Below are positions 38,922-47,568 of a DNA stretch of 64,000 nt, one piece after another. Both the position numbers and the translations under genes were made by a program. The notes beneath the pieces are model-generated. The model worked only from the letters and a program-made list of their open reading frames with translations. It searched no databases and was not told where the DNA came from. Source of the stretch: JAZKIX01 sp040384645 (lineage in GTDB: Bacteria; Pseudomonadota; Gammaproteobacteria; Burkholderiales; Burkholderiaceae_D); contig JAZKIX010000183.1 of the NCBI GenBank assembly GCA_040384645.1, forward strand, positions 1-64,000, written 5' to 3'. The first letter of the stretch is position 1; the number at the start of each line of letters is the position of its first letter.

Positions 38922-39617
38922 TTATATCTCATTCGACAAAACTCCATCGTTCGTCATGTGATAGATGTCCTGCGCATTACTGAATTTAAAGCCAAGTGAC
39001 GAATATAGATTCAGTGCAGCGAGATTGGCTGCGGAAATGGAGCTGATGACTTCATCATGGCCCGATGCGAGTAATTCGCTACACACCGCGCTCCACCAGT
39101 ATTTCGATAGACCTTTGCCTCGATACTCTTTGGCCAATGCGTGCAACACGAGACTATTGCCGCTACAACCGATAAAGCCAGCCAGCATGCCCTGCCAGTA
39201 CAAGCCATAAACCTGTTGGGTATCCAGTAGCTGCTTTAGCCAGTTGTCATAACGCAGATCTGCAGAAGTCTTTGGCAGATTAAAATCACGATGAAAGCGC
39301 CCGTGCTCGAACGTGCCGTGACAGATAGAAAAAGCAGATTCGGCATCTATCACTGGTGAAATGGTCGCACCCTCCAGTTGAGATTGGCGCAATTGATTTG
39401 CATTGCAATGAGGTGCTATCAAAGTGTCGCAGTAATAGAAGCCGAATGCATGCAGCAGCCGCTTATCGGATAAAGGACTTACTTTGATGGTGTAATGTCC
39501 GACCGTGTGGGCTGCATCTTGCAGCGCTTCTTCCGAGTAATTCAGTATTTCCCAAGTTGGAAAACCAAGCGCCTCGGCGTCCCATGGTGTCGCTCTAATC
39601 AGTGGATGTTGATTCAT
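38922..39617 (-). CDS. GNAT acetyltransferase resembling RffC/WecD (dTDP-fucosamine N-acetyltransferase)
   Basis: A 231-residue protein with a C-terminal GNAT domain (about residues 70-225). Motif A is seen in LVLHALAKEYRGKGLSKYWWSAV, and ISAANLAALNLYSSLGFKF is the acetyl-CoA-side helix and strand. The N-terminal part (IRATPWDAEALGF) matches RffC-like enzymes. With the RffA-type aminotransferase, N-acetylation of dTDP-Fuc4N to dTDP-Fuc4NAc is inferred. It overlaps the upstream GT2 gene by 23 bp. Confidence 0.82.
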   Translation of the reverse strand: MNQHPLIRATPWDAEALGFPTWEILNYSEEALQDAAHTVGHYTIKVSPLSDKRLLHAFGFYYCDTLIAPHCNANQLRQSQLEGATISPVIDAESAFSICHGTFEHGRFHRDFNLPKTSADLRYDNWLKQLLDTQQVYGLYWQGMLAGFIGCSGNSLVLHALAKEYRGKGLSKYWWSAVCSELLASGHDEVISSISAANLAALNLYSSLGFKFSNAQDIYHMTNDGVLSNEI

Positions 39618-40542
39618 TGAATGTTATGTTTCTAACTATATATAGAGGGCGCTTCTTGCTTTCGTCGAATGTTTTTCCGAGGTAGATACCAATTATCCCT
39701 AGGATCGAAATAATTATTCCGCCAATAAAATAAAATGAAACGATCAAGCTGTTCCAGCCGGGAACAATTGACCCATATATCAGTGCGTGGCCGAAGATAT
39801 AGGTACCGTATATAAACGAAAAAAAGGCCATCAAAAAACCTAACCGTACTGCGAGCCGGAGTGGTTTGTCTGAATAAGCGATGATGGTCTCGGAAGCGAG
39901 CTTCCACAATTTTCTGAAGGTGTAGGTTGACTTCCCCTCAAAGCGTTCAGCGTGCGCCACTTCAATGCTGGCAGTCGGAAAACCCATCCACTGCACTAGT
40001 CCGCCAAAAAACCGAAGTTGCTCTCGCATCATTTGAAATTGCTTGACCACTTGATTGGACATGATCCGAAAATTCCCACTTTCGCCATCATATTCAATAT
40101 CGGCGAGATAGCTGAATATTTTGTAGAATATCCGTGAAGTAAAACGTTTAAGCCGTGGATCCTGTCGCGTACCGCGCCGTGCTAGCACAACGTCGAAACC
40201 CTCCATCGCCTTAGCGTAGAGTTTTGGAATTTCCTCAGGTCCATCCTGTAGATCGCAATCCATCACTACCACCCAGTCACCACTGCAATAGTCCAATCCT
40301 GCGGTAATTCCGTAATGTTGGCCAAAATTACGACTGAATTGAATACCACGAACACGCGGGTCAATTACGGCAAGTTGTTGAATCTTCCGCCATGAGTTAT
40401 CCCCACCACAATCCTCAACCAAAATAATTTCAAAATCAGATGATATTGTTTCCAGTGATACTTTAAGTCGCCGATATAGCTCGTCAAGACAATTCTCGGC
40501 TTTGTAAACAGGGATAACCACGGATAGATGTGGTGTGGTCAT
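39595..40542 (-). CDS. GT2 glycosyltransferase, GtrB/bactoprenol-phosphate type
   Basis: A 315-residue family 2 glycosyltransferase. The catalytic domain has VVIPVYKAENCLDEL, VVMDCDLQDGPEEIPKL (the D-x-D and D-Q-D type motifs) and VLARRGTRQDP. Two C-terminal transmembrane segments follow (about residues 230-250 and 268-290). The two-TM C-terminus marks polyisoprenyl-phosphate sugar transferases such as GtrB and DPMS. It likely loads a sugar onto undecaprenyl phosphate for GtrA to flip. Confidence 0.9.
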   Translation of the reverse strand: MTTPHLSVVIPVYKAENCLDELYRRLKVSLETISSDFEIILVEDCGGDNSWRKIQQLAVIDPRVRGIQFSRNFGQHYGITAGLDYCSGDWVVVMDCDLQDGPEEIPKLYAKAMEGFDVVLARRGTRQDPRLKRFTSRIFYKIFSYLADIEYDGESGNFRIMSNQVVKQFQMMREQLRFFGGLVQWMGFPTASIEVAHAERFEGKSTYTFRKLWKLASETIIAYSDKPLRLAVRLGFLMAFFSFIYGTYIFGHALIYGSIVPGWNSLIVSFYFIGGIIISILGIIGIYLGKTFDESKKRPLYIVRNITFNESTSTD

Positions 40543-40750
40543 AGGGCAAGATATCTTTTCATTTTGGCTGGCGCGCCCATATCATTGGCTTTGTTCTAGA
40601 GTGAAAATTTTTTCAAAAATCAGGCGACATTTTTTTGAAAATGTATTCATATCCACGCGCAAAGAATGAAAATCAGGTGTAAAAAAAATATGAATATTGA
40701 ATTGCTGGAATGTTTTTTTAATCTCTATTTTACGTTAAAAATTGGTGTTC

Positions 40751-41311
40751 TCATGAAATTCTGATCTTGCCGAAAGCGATTCCAACTCTTTTAGTATCGG
40801 GGCCGCCGACTAACTTCTGGGACGAAGTGGCAAATGGAATTTGTAATGTAGTGATTTTTATGTTCTTTACTCCATTCATTACAAGTGCAATTTTTTGCAT
40901 TTTCTCGGGATGCCCTGACGCGATTAAAAAACTCGCTCCTTGTCTGATACGCGAATTTTAATCGGATTTTTTACATTTGGTCAAAATGCAGCGACGTCTA
41001 ACTTAATTGCAAAATTTCTGGTAGTGAATTTGTAAATTCAATTCCGCTTCATCAGCTATTGACCCAGCCAAAAAATTCCTTTTCGTCTGTCAGGCCAGTT
41101 ACATTTGACATAAATGTTGCGTAGCCATCTCTTTTGAAATCTATCCATCGGGAAAAGTCGCAGATGTATAAGATGTTTGCGATTCCATTTCATGGTATAC
41201 CGGCTGACTATGCACTTTAGAACTTTTTGTGCATTTGTCCGCTTACACCCCGCAAACAGAATTAACGTACTTACTACGAGCAAGAAAAAATATTTTTATT
41301 TTTATATTCAT
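40751..41311 (-). pseudogene. Decayed gene for a small lipoprotein with a DUF7024-like beta-sandwich domain
   Basis: The ATG at 41311 overlaps the preceding gene's stop as ATGA, and a natural stop is at 40751-40753. Reading across frames gives a plausible lipoprotein: MNIKIKI, then FFLLVVSTLILFAGCKRTNA (lipobox LFAGC), SSKVHSQPVYHEMES, DFKRDGYATFMSNVTGLTDE, IEFTNSLPE, FAIKLDVAAF-stop-PNV, NPIKIRVSDKERVF, LIASGHPEKMQKIALVMNG and KLVGGPDTKRVGIAFGKIRI. That last set resembles the domain I know as DUF7024 (AFGPN, SSDTRxLGIxL). At least four frameshifts and three stops mean it is not translated as one protein. Confidence 0.75.
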
Positions 41312-43251
41312 ATGCCAGTTACACCTAGAAATTTCTTGAGTCCATACGCGCGATCAGTGATCGTGTGTCGAAACAAATAAAGTGATATTGCTTTTTTTAT
41401 TTGCCTATGCGTAACTGTTCGACCTAGCTCTTGCTGGCGAATTCTATCCATTTCCAAGTAGCCAATCTCTGAAATTGCTGCTGATGTTTTTTGCTTTTCA
41501 TGAATTCGAAACGCGCCAAGAAAACGCGGTAGATGTGCAAATTTGGCACCGGCTTTACGGAAACGAATTAACAAGTCCCAATCCATTGCAAAGCGAAATG
41601 ATTCGTCTATTCTTCCACCAGAACGTTCCCAAATTGAGCGTCGCCAAAACATTGTTTCTTGAGGCACATAGTCAGCCCAAGACAATATTTTGTCATTGTG
41701 CCCAGGCAATATCCACCTTCCAATTTGCATATCGTTTTCATCAATCAACAGACGATTACCATATACAACGTCAATTTTTGGATGGCGAATAAAGTAGTCT
41801 GCAACATAGGCTAGTGTGCCTGCCAGCAGTATATCGTCCGAGTTAACCCAAGCCATAATTTCGCCTGTACTGTGTTTGAATCCGCGGTTAATCGCCTGCG
41901 ACTGGCCGGTGTCGTCACACGATTCCCATCGGGTCAATTGATGTTCGTATTTCTTTAACACCGAAACGGTCTGATCTGAGGATCCTCCATCTTGTATTAC
42001 ATATTCTATTTTTGGATAATGCTGCTCTAGAATGCTTTGTATTGTTCTTTCGATAAAATGCCCTTGATTGTATGATGGCGTGACTATTGTGAACATTGGT
42101 AATTGCTCATGCTTGGTCTCACATCGATACGTGGATATATTACTCAAGCGAATAGGGCCATGTTGATTTAAGTTGCCTAATCGAGGTGTTAATTTTGCCT
42201 TAATACGAGAAATTATACGAAATGAAGAAGCCCGAGGGTTAAGTATAAAATTGGCCATACGATAGGCTTTAATTGCACGGGAAAGATCCTGAATTACCGC
42301 TTCTTTTTCTTCTAGCTCTGATACTTCGGTCAGACTACGGTTTTTATTTGAATAAAAATTAAATTTCCCATTAAGTGGCGTAGGCACTTCGACCAAATTT
42401 TTTTGTGTATGTGCTAACGCTGCTTGTAGATCTGCGATTGCGCTATCTTTTTCAGCATGTGCTAACTGCATTTTTGACAGTGCTAAATCTTTCTGAGCTA
42501 AAGCGGATTGCGTATAAGAAAGCGCTTCATCTTTGTATGCTAAAGTGGTTTGCGCTATTGCTAGATTTTTCGCTTGTTCTTGAATAGCCTTTTCTTTGGC
42601 GACTAAATCTAGCCACAGTTGTTTATGCGTTGAAAAAACTGTCGTAACCGCTAGCCAATCAATTCCATATTCATAACCATACTGTTGCACCGCACGTTCT
42701 ATCTCGTTGGGAGTAAAAAGAATGGTGTCATTAATCACTGAAACTACATGGTTTTCACTTAATGATTTTAGTGCCTCTAAAATTTGATTAAATGTGGGCC
42801 ATTGCGATATATCGTGAGGTGCCGTAGGCGGTGCAAGGAAGAGCCGGGCATCATCAATAATAATTAAGCTATTTTTGTTGAGTCGTCCAATCGCCATGAT
42901 CTCGTGAATTAGAGGGCATTGGGAAATCGCGCCTGCTGTGTTGTCTGCGACGCACCAATGCGCATCGAGAAAATATAATGTCGACCTATTAGTTAACGTC
43001 GGTGCCAGTTTGGTCAGGAATGCTGTCGAACCGCCGTGAACAAGATGAATATTAGCTTGGCTGAAACGTGCACGCGCTTCCTCAAAGCGTTCCGCCGAGA
43101 GTTCGACTGAGTGAATTTCTAAAAAACAATCCTTAACTGAGTTTATGGTTTCACCTTGGAATGTTCCAGTTTCGACAAATACGTCGAGGTGAAGTGCTTC
43201 TTTTAATGCTTCCACCAACTTCCGGTCCAGTGAGAAATTTACTGCCCCCAT
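41308..43251 (-). CDS. Fusion of methyltransferase-like domain, coiled coil and GT2 glycosyltransferase
   Basis: A 647-residue protein. Residues about 1-190 resemble a class I SAM-methyltransferase-like domain (VFVETGTFQGET, IHSVELS, TLYFLDAHW, LIIIDDARLF). Residues about 215-300 form a coiled coil with four consecutive 14-residue repeats (AIAQTTLAYKDEAL, SYTQSALAQKDLAL, SKMQLAHAEKDSAI, ADLQAALAHTQKNL). Residues about 375-640 are a GT2 domain (FTIVTPSYNQGHFIERTIQS, IQDGGSSDQT, WVNSDDIL). Both enzymatic functions in one chain suggest coordinated assembly and modification of the exported glycan. Methyl transfer is tentative. Confidence 0.85.
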   Translation of the reverse strand: MGAVNFSLDRKLVEALKEALHLDVFVETGTFQGETINSVKDCFLEIHSVELSAERFEEARARFSQANIHLVHGGSTAFLTKLAPTLTNRSTLYFLDAHWCVADNTAGAISQCPLIHEIMAIGRLNKNSLIIIDDARLFLAPPTAPHDISQWPTFNQILEALKSLSENHVVSVINDTILFTPNEIERAVQQYGYEYGIDWLAVTTVFSTHKQLWLDLVAKEKAIQEQAKNLAIAQTTLAYKDEALSYTQSALAQKDLALSKMQLAHAEKDSAIADLQAALAHTQKNLVEVPTPLNGKFNFYSNKNRSLTEVSELEEKEAVIQDLSRAIKAYRMANFILNPRASSFRIISRIKAKLTPRLGNLNQHGPIRLSNISTYRCETKHEQLPMFTIVTPSYNQGHFIERTIQSILEQHYPKIEYVIQDGGSSDQTVSVLKKYEHQLTRWESCDDTGQSQAINRGFKHSTGEIMAWVNSDDILLAGTLAYVADYFIRHPKIDVVYGNRLLIDENDMQIGRWILPGHNDKILSWADYVPQETMFWRRSIWERSGGRIDESFRFAMDWDLLIRFRKAGAKFAHLPRFLGAFRIHEKQKTSAAISEIGYLEMDRIRQQELGRTVTHRQIKKAISLYLFRHTITDRAYGLKKFLGVTGI

Positions 43252-43472
43252 AATTTACCTTATTAAAATCTTACTTCGCCAAGTAGCTTGGTTGGTGCTG
43301 GCAATGTATAAATAAACATAACGCGTCGGCAAAAATTCAAAAAGAGGACAATGATTTCGCCACTACTTTGATTTTCGCAGAAACGGAATCAGATTGACAC
43401 AGTATTGATTTTGCAATTCAATAGAAATTTCTATCGCATGATCGCTAATAAAGCAACGTATTTTTTTAGTTT

Positions 43473-44453
43473 TTACGTGCGTAGAATTTTAAGTTCACAG
43501 TCTTGTTTTTTAATAAGCTCAAGTCTCTCGCGGCATGCCTGGGCGAGATTCCGAATTTCTAGTTCTTTACCTACAAGTTCTTTTTCCAATTTTAAATTGC
43601 GCCGAGTTAGCAGTTCGATCTGGTTATTTGTTTGCTGCGTATTGTCGCCGTTTACTTTCAAATTAGGATCGGTTTCGACATTACTTTCTGGAAGGCACAA
43701 CCACCATTCATCATTATTTTCGTACCCTATGGATGTTAAAAATCCCGGATATAAATTTTCCCATAATTTTCCATGCTCACGAGTAAAGTGATTGCGCCAA
43801 TCACCGGGAAGTCCTTTTCTGTAATGGCTTAATATGTCCGTTTCGCCCGGATTCCTCCCGCTACGGGTTTTGAATGATAATCGCGCTATAACCGTTTCGA
43901 GAACATCAGGTGGCAATTTCCATCCTAGCCAATCTACTAGCTTGTTGAATTCTGCATGCTGGTCTTGTACAAGAGTTTCATATCGTACGACATATGTGTC
44001 ATCTTTAACATCAATTTCCCACGTTCGATAGAAACGTATAAAGGATGCTACATCCCCAATCAACCACGTTATACGTTCACTGTTGCATGCCATGGCAGAT
44101 AGTTTATCTCTGACGTAATTTACAAATACGGTCGGCCCATGGCTATAAAGCATAGAATAAAGAAAAGAAATCAATTGGTCTCGAGGGTCTCTTAATACCA
44201 CAATCGCTTTGTCACCCACGCATTTCCACGACTCCCACTCGATCCGGCTCATTGTGAAAATTGGGCCACTAAAGGTGTTTTCCGGCAGGATAAATTGCCC
44301 TTTTGTCGGATAATCAAATGTTATTCCTGAGTATGAAATACCTGAGCATTGAGATATTTCAGCCGCGCAAAGAACATCTCGAACCCATTGGCTACCACAT
44401 TTTTTTAGCGTGATATGAACTATCCTACCGTTTTTCAAATGATTTCCTTTCAT
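43473..44453 (-). CDS. Sulfotransferase domain protein with C-terminal coiled coil
   Basis: A 326-residue protein. The 5'-phosphosulfate-binding loop is LKKCGSQWVRDVL (about residues 16-28). The 3'-phosphate motif is VVLRDPRDQLISF (about 85-97), and LPGDWRNHFT is near residue 217, as in PAPS-dependent sulfotransferases. The last 60 residues form a coiled coil (NLKLEKELVGKELEIRNLAQ, ACRERLELI). It would use PAPS to sulfate a cluster product. Paralogue of the gene 33 bp upstream. AT-rich. Confidence 0.86.
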   Translation of the reverse strand: MKGNHLKNGRIVHITLKKCGSQWVRDVLCAAEISQCSGISYSGITFDYPTKGQFILPENTFSGPIFTMSRIEWESWKCVGDKAIVVLRDPRDQLISFLYSMLYSHGPTVFVNYVRDKLSAMACNSERITWLIGDVASFIRFYRTWEIDVKDDTYVVRYETLVQDQHAEFNKLVDWLGWKLPPDVLETVIARLSFKTRSGRNPGETDILSHYRKGLPGDWRNHFTREHGKLWENLYPGFLTSIGYENNDEWWLCLPESNVETDPNLKVNGDNTQQTNNQIELLTRRNLKLEKELVGKELEIRNLAQACRERLELIKKQDCELKILRT

Positions 44454-44486
44454 TATTCAGACGAGTGTATTTAATTCAAGTCGATA

Positions 44487-45506
44487 TTAAAGTGCGGAAT
44501 TAAGTTTTAATCTTTCCTCCGCAATTACGTTCAGTTTGTCGATGAGCACTAACCTTTCGTCTGCAATTCGATTGATTTGATTGATGAGATCTAAGCGTTC
44601 TTTGCACGCATGTGATAGCAACTGAATTTCATTTCGCTGTGCTTGATTTTCAAGTTCTAGGTTACTTACCTTGGCAGCGAGTGCTTTATTAGTAGTTATA
44701 TGTGCGGAGATTAGGTTCAAGTTTGATTCGTTATCATCAGATTCTTTCGGCTCGTGATTATGGGGTAACAACTCCCACCAAGTATCTTCTTTTTCATAGC
44801 CCAAACGGCGCATACAACCGGGATATAGATCCTCCAATAATTTTCCTAGTGAACGATTAAAATAGTTTCGCCAATCACCTGGATTGGCAGTTCTGAAATG
44901 ACTAAATTTATCTTCAACCCCTTTCAACCGGCCGGACTGCCGTTCGAAAGAAAATTGTTCAACGGCATTTATTAAGGCAGTTTTTGAAAATTCAATATCT
45001 GTCCATGATGCCACTTTTATAAAAGTAGCAATTTGATCAGTGACCAGATTCTCATAATGAACAATCATGCATTCAGCAGGAATATCTTCGCACCAAGACA
45101 AATAAAATGGGATTCTTGCTTCAGTCATCATCAATAATTTCAGATTGGTACTGATAGATTTTTGCGATGAAAAAATTTCCCGCCAGCAATTTATTCTTGT
45201 GTCAGCCTCGTGACTATATAAAAGCGAAAACAATAGGGAGACCAGACGATCACGTGGGTCACGGAGGACAACGAACGCCTTATCACCTGGGCGACGAAGC
45301 GTCGTCCAGTCGTATAAAGAAAGAGTGAATACAGGTGAAAAGAAATTACCTTCGCGATCGAATAACTTTCGATTTGCGTGGAAATCCAGATTCCCGGTGG
45401 ATTTTCGTAGAGCTTTTTCTGACCAAATACCTTCTTCTGAAAGTACATCCCTTACCCATTGACTTCCACATTTTGGTAGCGTGATATGAAATATTCGTTG
45501 AGTCAT
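44487..45506 (-). CDS. Second sulfotransferase domain protein with 14-residue repeat tail
   Basis: A 339-residue paralogue of the preceding entry. 5'-PSB loop LPKCGSQWVRDVL (about residues 10-22), 3'-PB motif VVLRDPRDRLVSL, and NPGDWRNYF near residue 210. The C-terminal coiled coil ends in three 14-residue units: HACKERLDLINQIN, RIADERLVLIDKLN, VIAEERLKLNSAL (13). The start ATG shares its first base with the wzt stop codon (TAATG), showing tight coupling to the exporter ATPase. Confidence 0.87.
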   Translation of the reverse strand: MTQRIFHITLPKCGSQWVRDVLSEEGIWSEKALRKSTGNLDFHANRKLFDREGNFFSPVFTLSLYDWTTLRRPGDKAFVVLRDPRDRLVSLLFSLLYSHEADTRINCWREIFSSQKSISTNLKLLMMTEARIPFYLSWCEDIPAECMIVHYENLVTDQIATFIKVASWTDIEFSKTALINAVEQFSFERQSGRLKGVEDKFSHFRTANPGDWRNYFNRSLGKLLEDLYPGCMRRLGYEKEDTWWELLPHNHEPKESDDNESNLNLISAHITTNKALAAKVSNLELENQAQRNEIQLLSHACKERLDLINQINRIADERLVLIDKLNVIAEERLKLNSAL

Positions 45507-46804
45507 TATTGGAGTGCTTTTTCAGTTTTTATACAACGCCCACGTGTTGGAATACCAAACATGCCTAAAAATGGTGCTGGCGAGGACTTATAATCCCAAT
45601 TTACTTTGATCGGCCCGATCCAACCAGATTCCTCTCGATCGTTTGAGTCTGATGTGGCTGTAGGATTGCTGCAAATTATTTTTAAGGCATAGAGCCCACC
45701 CTCAATCGTCATGTCTAGATCAAATTCAAAAATTGTAATTGATTGATCTACCCCATCCAATATTTCTATACCCAGCAAACGATTATTTGTCGAGAAAATA
45801 ATTTGATCATATTTATTCTTGAACATTAGGCCGATACTAAGTGGCATCCCTGAATGGTCTGAACGCAAATAGATCCTTATAACTATGCTTGCGCCCAAGC
45901 GTACACTCGTAGTGTGCTCGCCAGCGGAATCTATGACATGCACTGCTAGTAAACGAGTCCCCAATTCTGGTGAAAGTGACCATAGTGCTTGTGTAGAGAG
46001 TTCCTTGAAATGATCTTCCGTAAGGGCAGTTGCTTTTTTGTGAATTAACGGCCGAACAATTTTCTTTGGTACAGGTTGTCCCTCTGCAAAATACATCCGA
46101 ATCGCTTCCAACGCATCGCCCTTAAACGCCTGGATCCCTTGCCGAAGATACACCGCACGCTGGCAGATATCTCTGACAGTACCCATGTCATGCGATACAA
46201 ACAGCAGTGTCAGGCCGCTATCGCGCATTTGGCGCAAACGGGCGAAACATTTTTGCTGAAAGAAGTAGTCGCCTACGCCAAGCGCTTCATCGACAATAAG
46301 TATTTCTGGTTCCAGTGCGACCTGCACCGAGAAAGCCAGTCGCATCATCATGCCGCTGGAATAGGTTTTGACGGGGCGGTCCAGCACGTCGCCGATATCC
46401 GCGAAGCCTATGATGTCATCGAACTTGCGTTCGACCTCGGCACGGGACAATCCCAGCAATAGGCCATTGAGAAATACGTTTTCACGGCCCGTATATTCTG
46501 GGTTGAAGCCGCTGCCAAGTTCCAGCAGAGCGGCGACTCTGCCGTTCACTTGCACGGTACCAGTGGTCGGCGTGAGTGTACCTGTCAGAATTTGCAGCAA
46601 GGTACTTTTGCCGCCGCCGTTGCGGCCGATGATGGCCAATGATTCGCCACGTTTGACATCAAAATTAATATCTTGCAGCGCCTGGACCTTGCTGACGCCT
46701 TCGGTCGAGGAGGGTCTGAATACTTGGCGCAGCCTGGCGCGCTGGTTCTCGTAGACCATGTAGCACTTACTGACATTGCGGACGGAAATGACGATATCGC
46801 TCAT
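45506..46804 (-). CDS. wzt: Polysaccharide ABC transporter ATP-binding protein (Wzt-like)
   Basis: A 432-residue protein. The nucleotide-binding domain (residues about 5-245) has Walker A GRNGGGKST, signature YSSGMMMRLAFSV and Walker B ILIVDEALGVGD. The C-terminal extension of about 180 residues is the Wzt-C carbohydrate-recognition domain (TTSVRLGASIVIRIYLRSDH, IGLMFKNKYDQIIFSTN), which selects the chain for export. ATG 46804 forms an ATGA overlap with the upstream GT2 stop. It pairs with the permease at 47565. Confidence 0.94.
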   Translation of the reverse strand: MSDIVISVRNVSKCYMVYENQRARLRQVFRPSSTEGVSKVQALQDINFDVKRGESLAIIGRNGGGKSTLLQILTGTLTPTTGTVQVNGRVAALLELGSGFNPEYTGRENVFLNGLLLGLSRAEVERKFDDIIGFADIGDVLDRPVKTYSSGMMMRLAFSVQVALEPEILIVDEALGVGDYFFQQKCFARLRQMRDSGLTLLFVSHDMGTVRDICQRAVYLRQGIQAFKGDALEAIRMYFAEGQPVPKKIVRPLIHKKATALTEDHFKELSTQALWSLSPELGTRLLAVHVIDSAGEHTTSVRLGASIVIRIYLRSDHSGMPLSIGLMFKNKYDQIIFSTNNRLLGIEILDGVDQSITIFEFDLDMTIEGGLYALKIICSNPTATSDSNDREESGWIGPIKVNWDYKSSPAPFLGMFGIPTRGRCIKTEKALQ

Positions 46805-47568
46805 GGCTTTTGCGCGATCATCCACGACCGCAGCCATACCGACACCGGCCACATAAGCCACCACTTGGCGGGTGTGCTGCCATAGTGCTTGCGCACCACG
46901 GAAATAGATTCTTGATGGTGGCGCTTGCGCTGAGTTTTTGTTTTTGTCTGGTCGTGATCACGATTTAATGCTATTTCTTTTTCAATATAACCAAGCATGC
47001 CGAACTGGCGGTACAAGCGCCACCAGAGGTCGTAATCCAAGGCTAGGTGCAGGCTTTCATCCAGGCCGCCTACTGCTTCCCATGCTGCGCGTCTGATGAT
47101 TGTGGCAGGCTGCGAGATGATGCAGCGCATTGCCAGTCGCTTTGCGCTGAAGGATTGTATCCAAACTTTGGATGTAGGTTTAAGGGTGGCATCGACGTTC
47201 CAGGCTTTACCATATGCTGCAGGCCATTCTGCGTGCCGCTCCAGCGCGGCGATCAATGCCTGCAGACCGCCTGGCAGGTAGAGATCGTCGCTGTTGAGCC
47301 AAGCAACATAAGGTGCGGTTCCCTTGATGATGCATTCATTGATGGCAGCTGCTTGACCGTGGTCAGAATGGCTGCGCCATCCTGCCAAGCGCGATTCCCA
47401 CTGCTTGATGACGGTCAGCGTGTTATCAGTAGAACCGGCGTCGGCAACAAAAACTTCCACGGGTAAATTCTGCTCAAAAATTGACTTGAGGGCGTCGCCA
47501 AGAAATCGACCTTGATTAAACGAGGGAATGGCAATCGTCACCAAGGGCATTGGATTCTGTTGACTCAT
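46801..47568 (-). CDS. GT2 family glycosyltransferase
   Basis: A 255-residue cytoplasmic family 2 glycosyltransferase. VTIAIPSFNQGRFLGDALKS opens the fold, and VADAGSTDNT and VAWLNSDDLYLPGG hold the D-x-D region. No transmembrane segment. Similar in style to the GT domain of the 41308 fusion (WLNSDD/WVNSDD). Placed between wzm and wzt with ATGA overlaps on both sides, so it is made together with the exporter. Confidence 0.93.
   Translation of the reverse strand: MSQQNPMPLVTIAIPSFNQGRFLGDALKSIFEQNLPVEVFVADAGSTDNTLTVIKQWESRLAGWRSHSDHGQAAAINECIIKGTAPYVAWLNSDDLYLPGGLQALIAALERHAEWPAAYGKAWNVDATLKPTSKVWIQSFSAKRLAMRCIISQPATIIRRAAWEAVGGLDESLHLALDYDLWWRLYRQFGMLGYIEKEIALNRDHDQTKTKTQRKRHHQESISVVRKHYGSTPAKWWLMWPVSVWLRSWMIAQKP

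Noticed and set aside
40767..40961. Plus-strand frame with a hydrophobic stretch (64 codons)
   Set aside because: The opposite strand carries the stronger DUF7024-like coding remnant ending in a natural stop codon, so this is its shadow.
45506..46864. Upstream start for Wzt at 46864
   Set aside because: The extra 20 residues overlap the upstream GT2 gene and are not family sequence; ATG 46804 forms a clean ATGA overlap.
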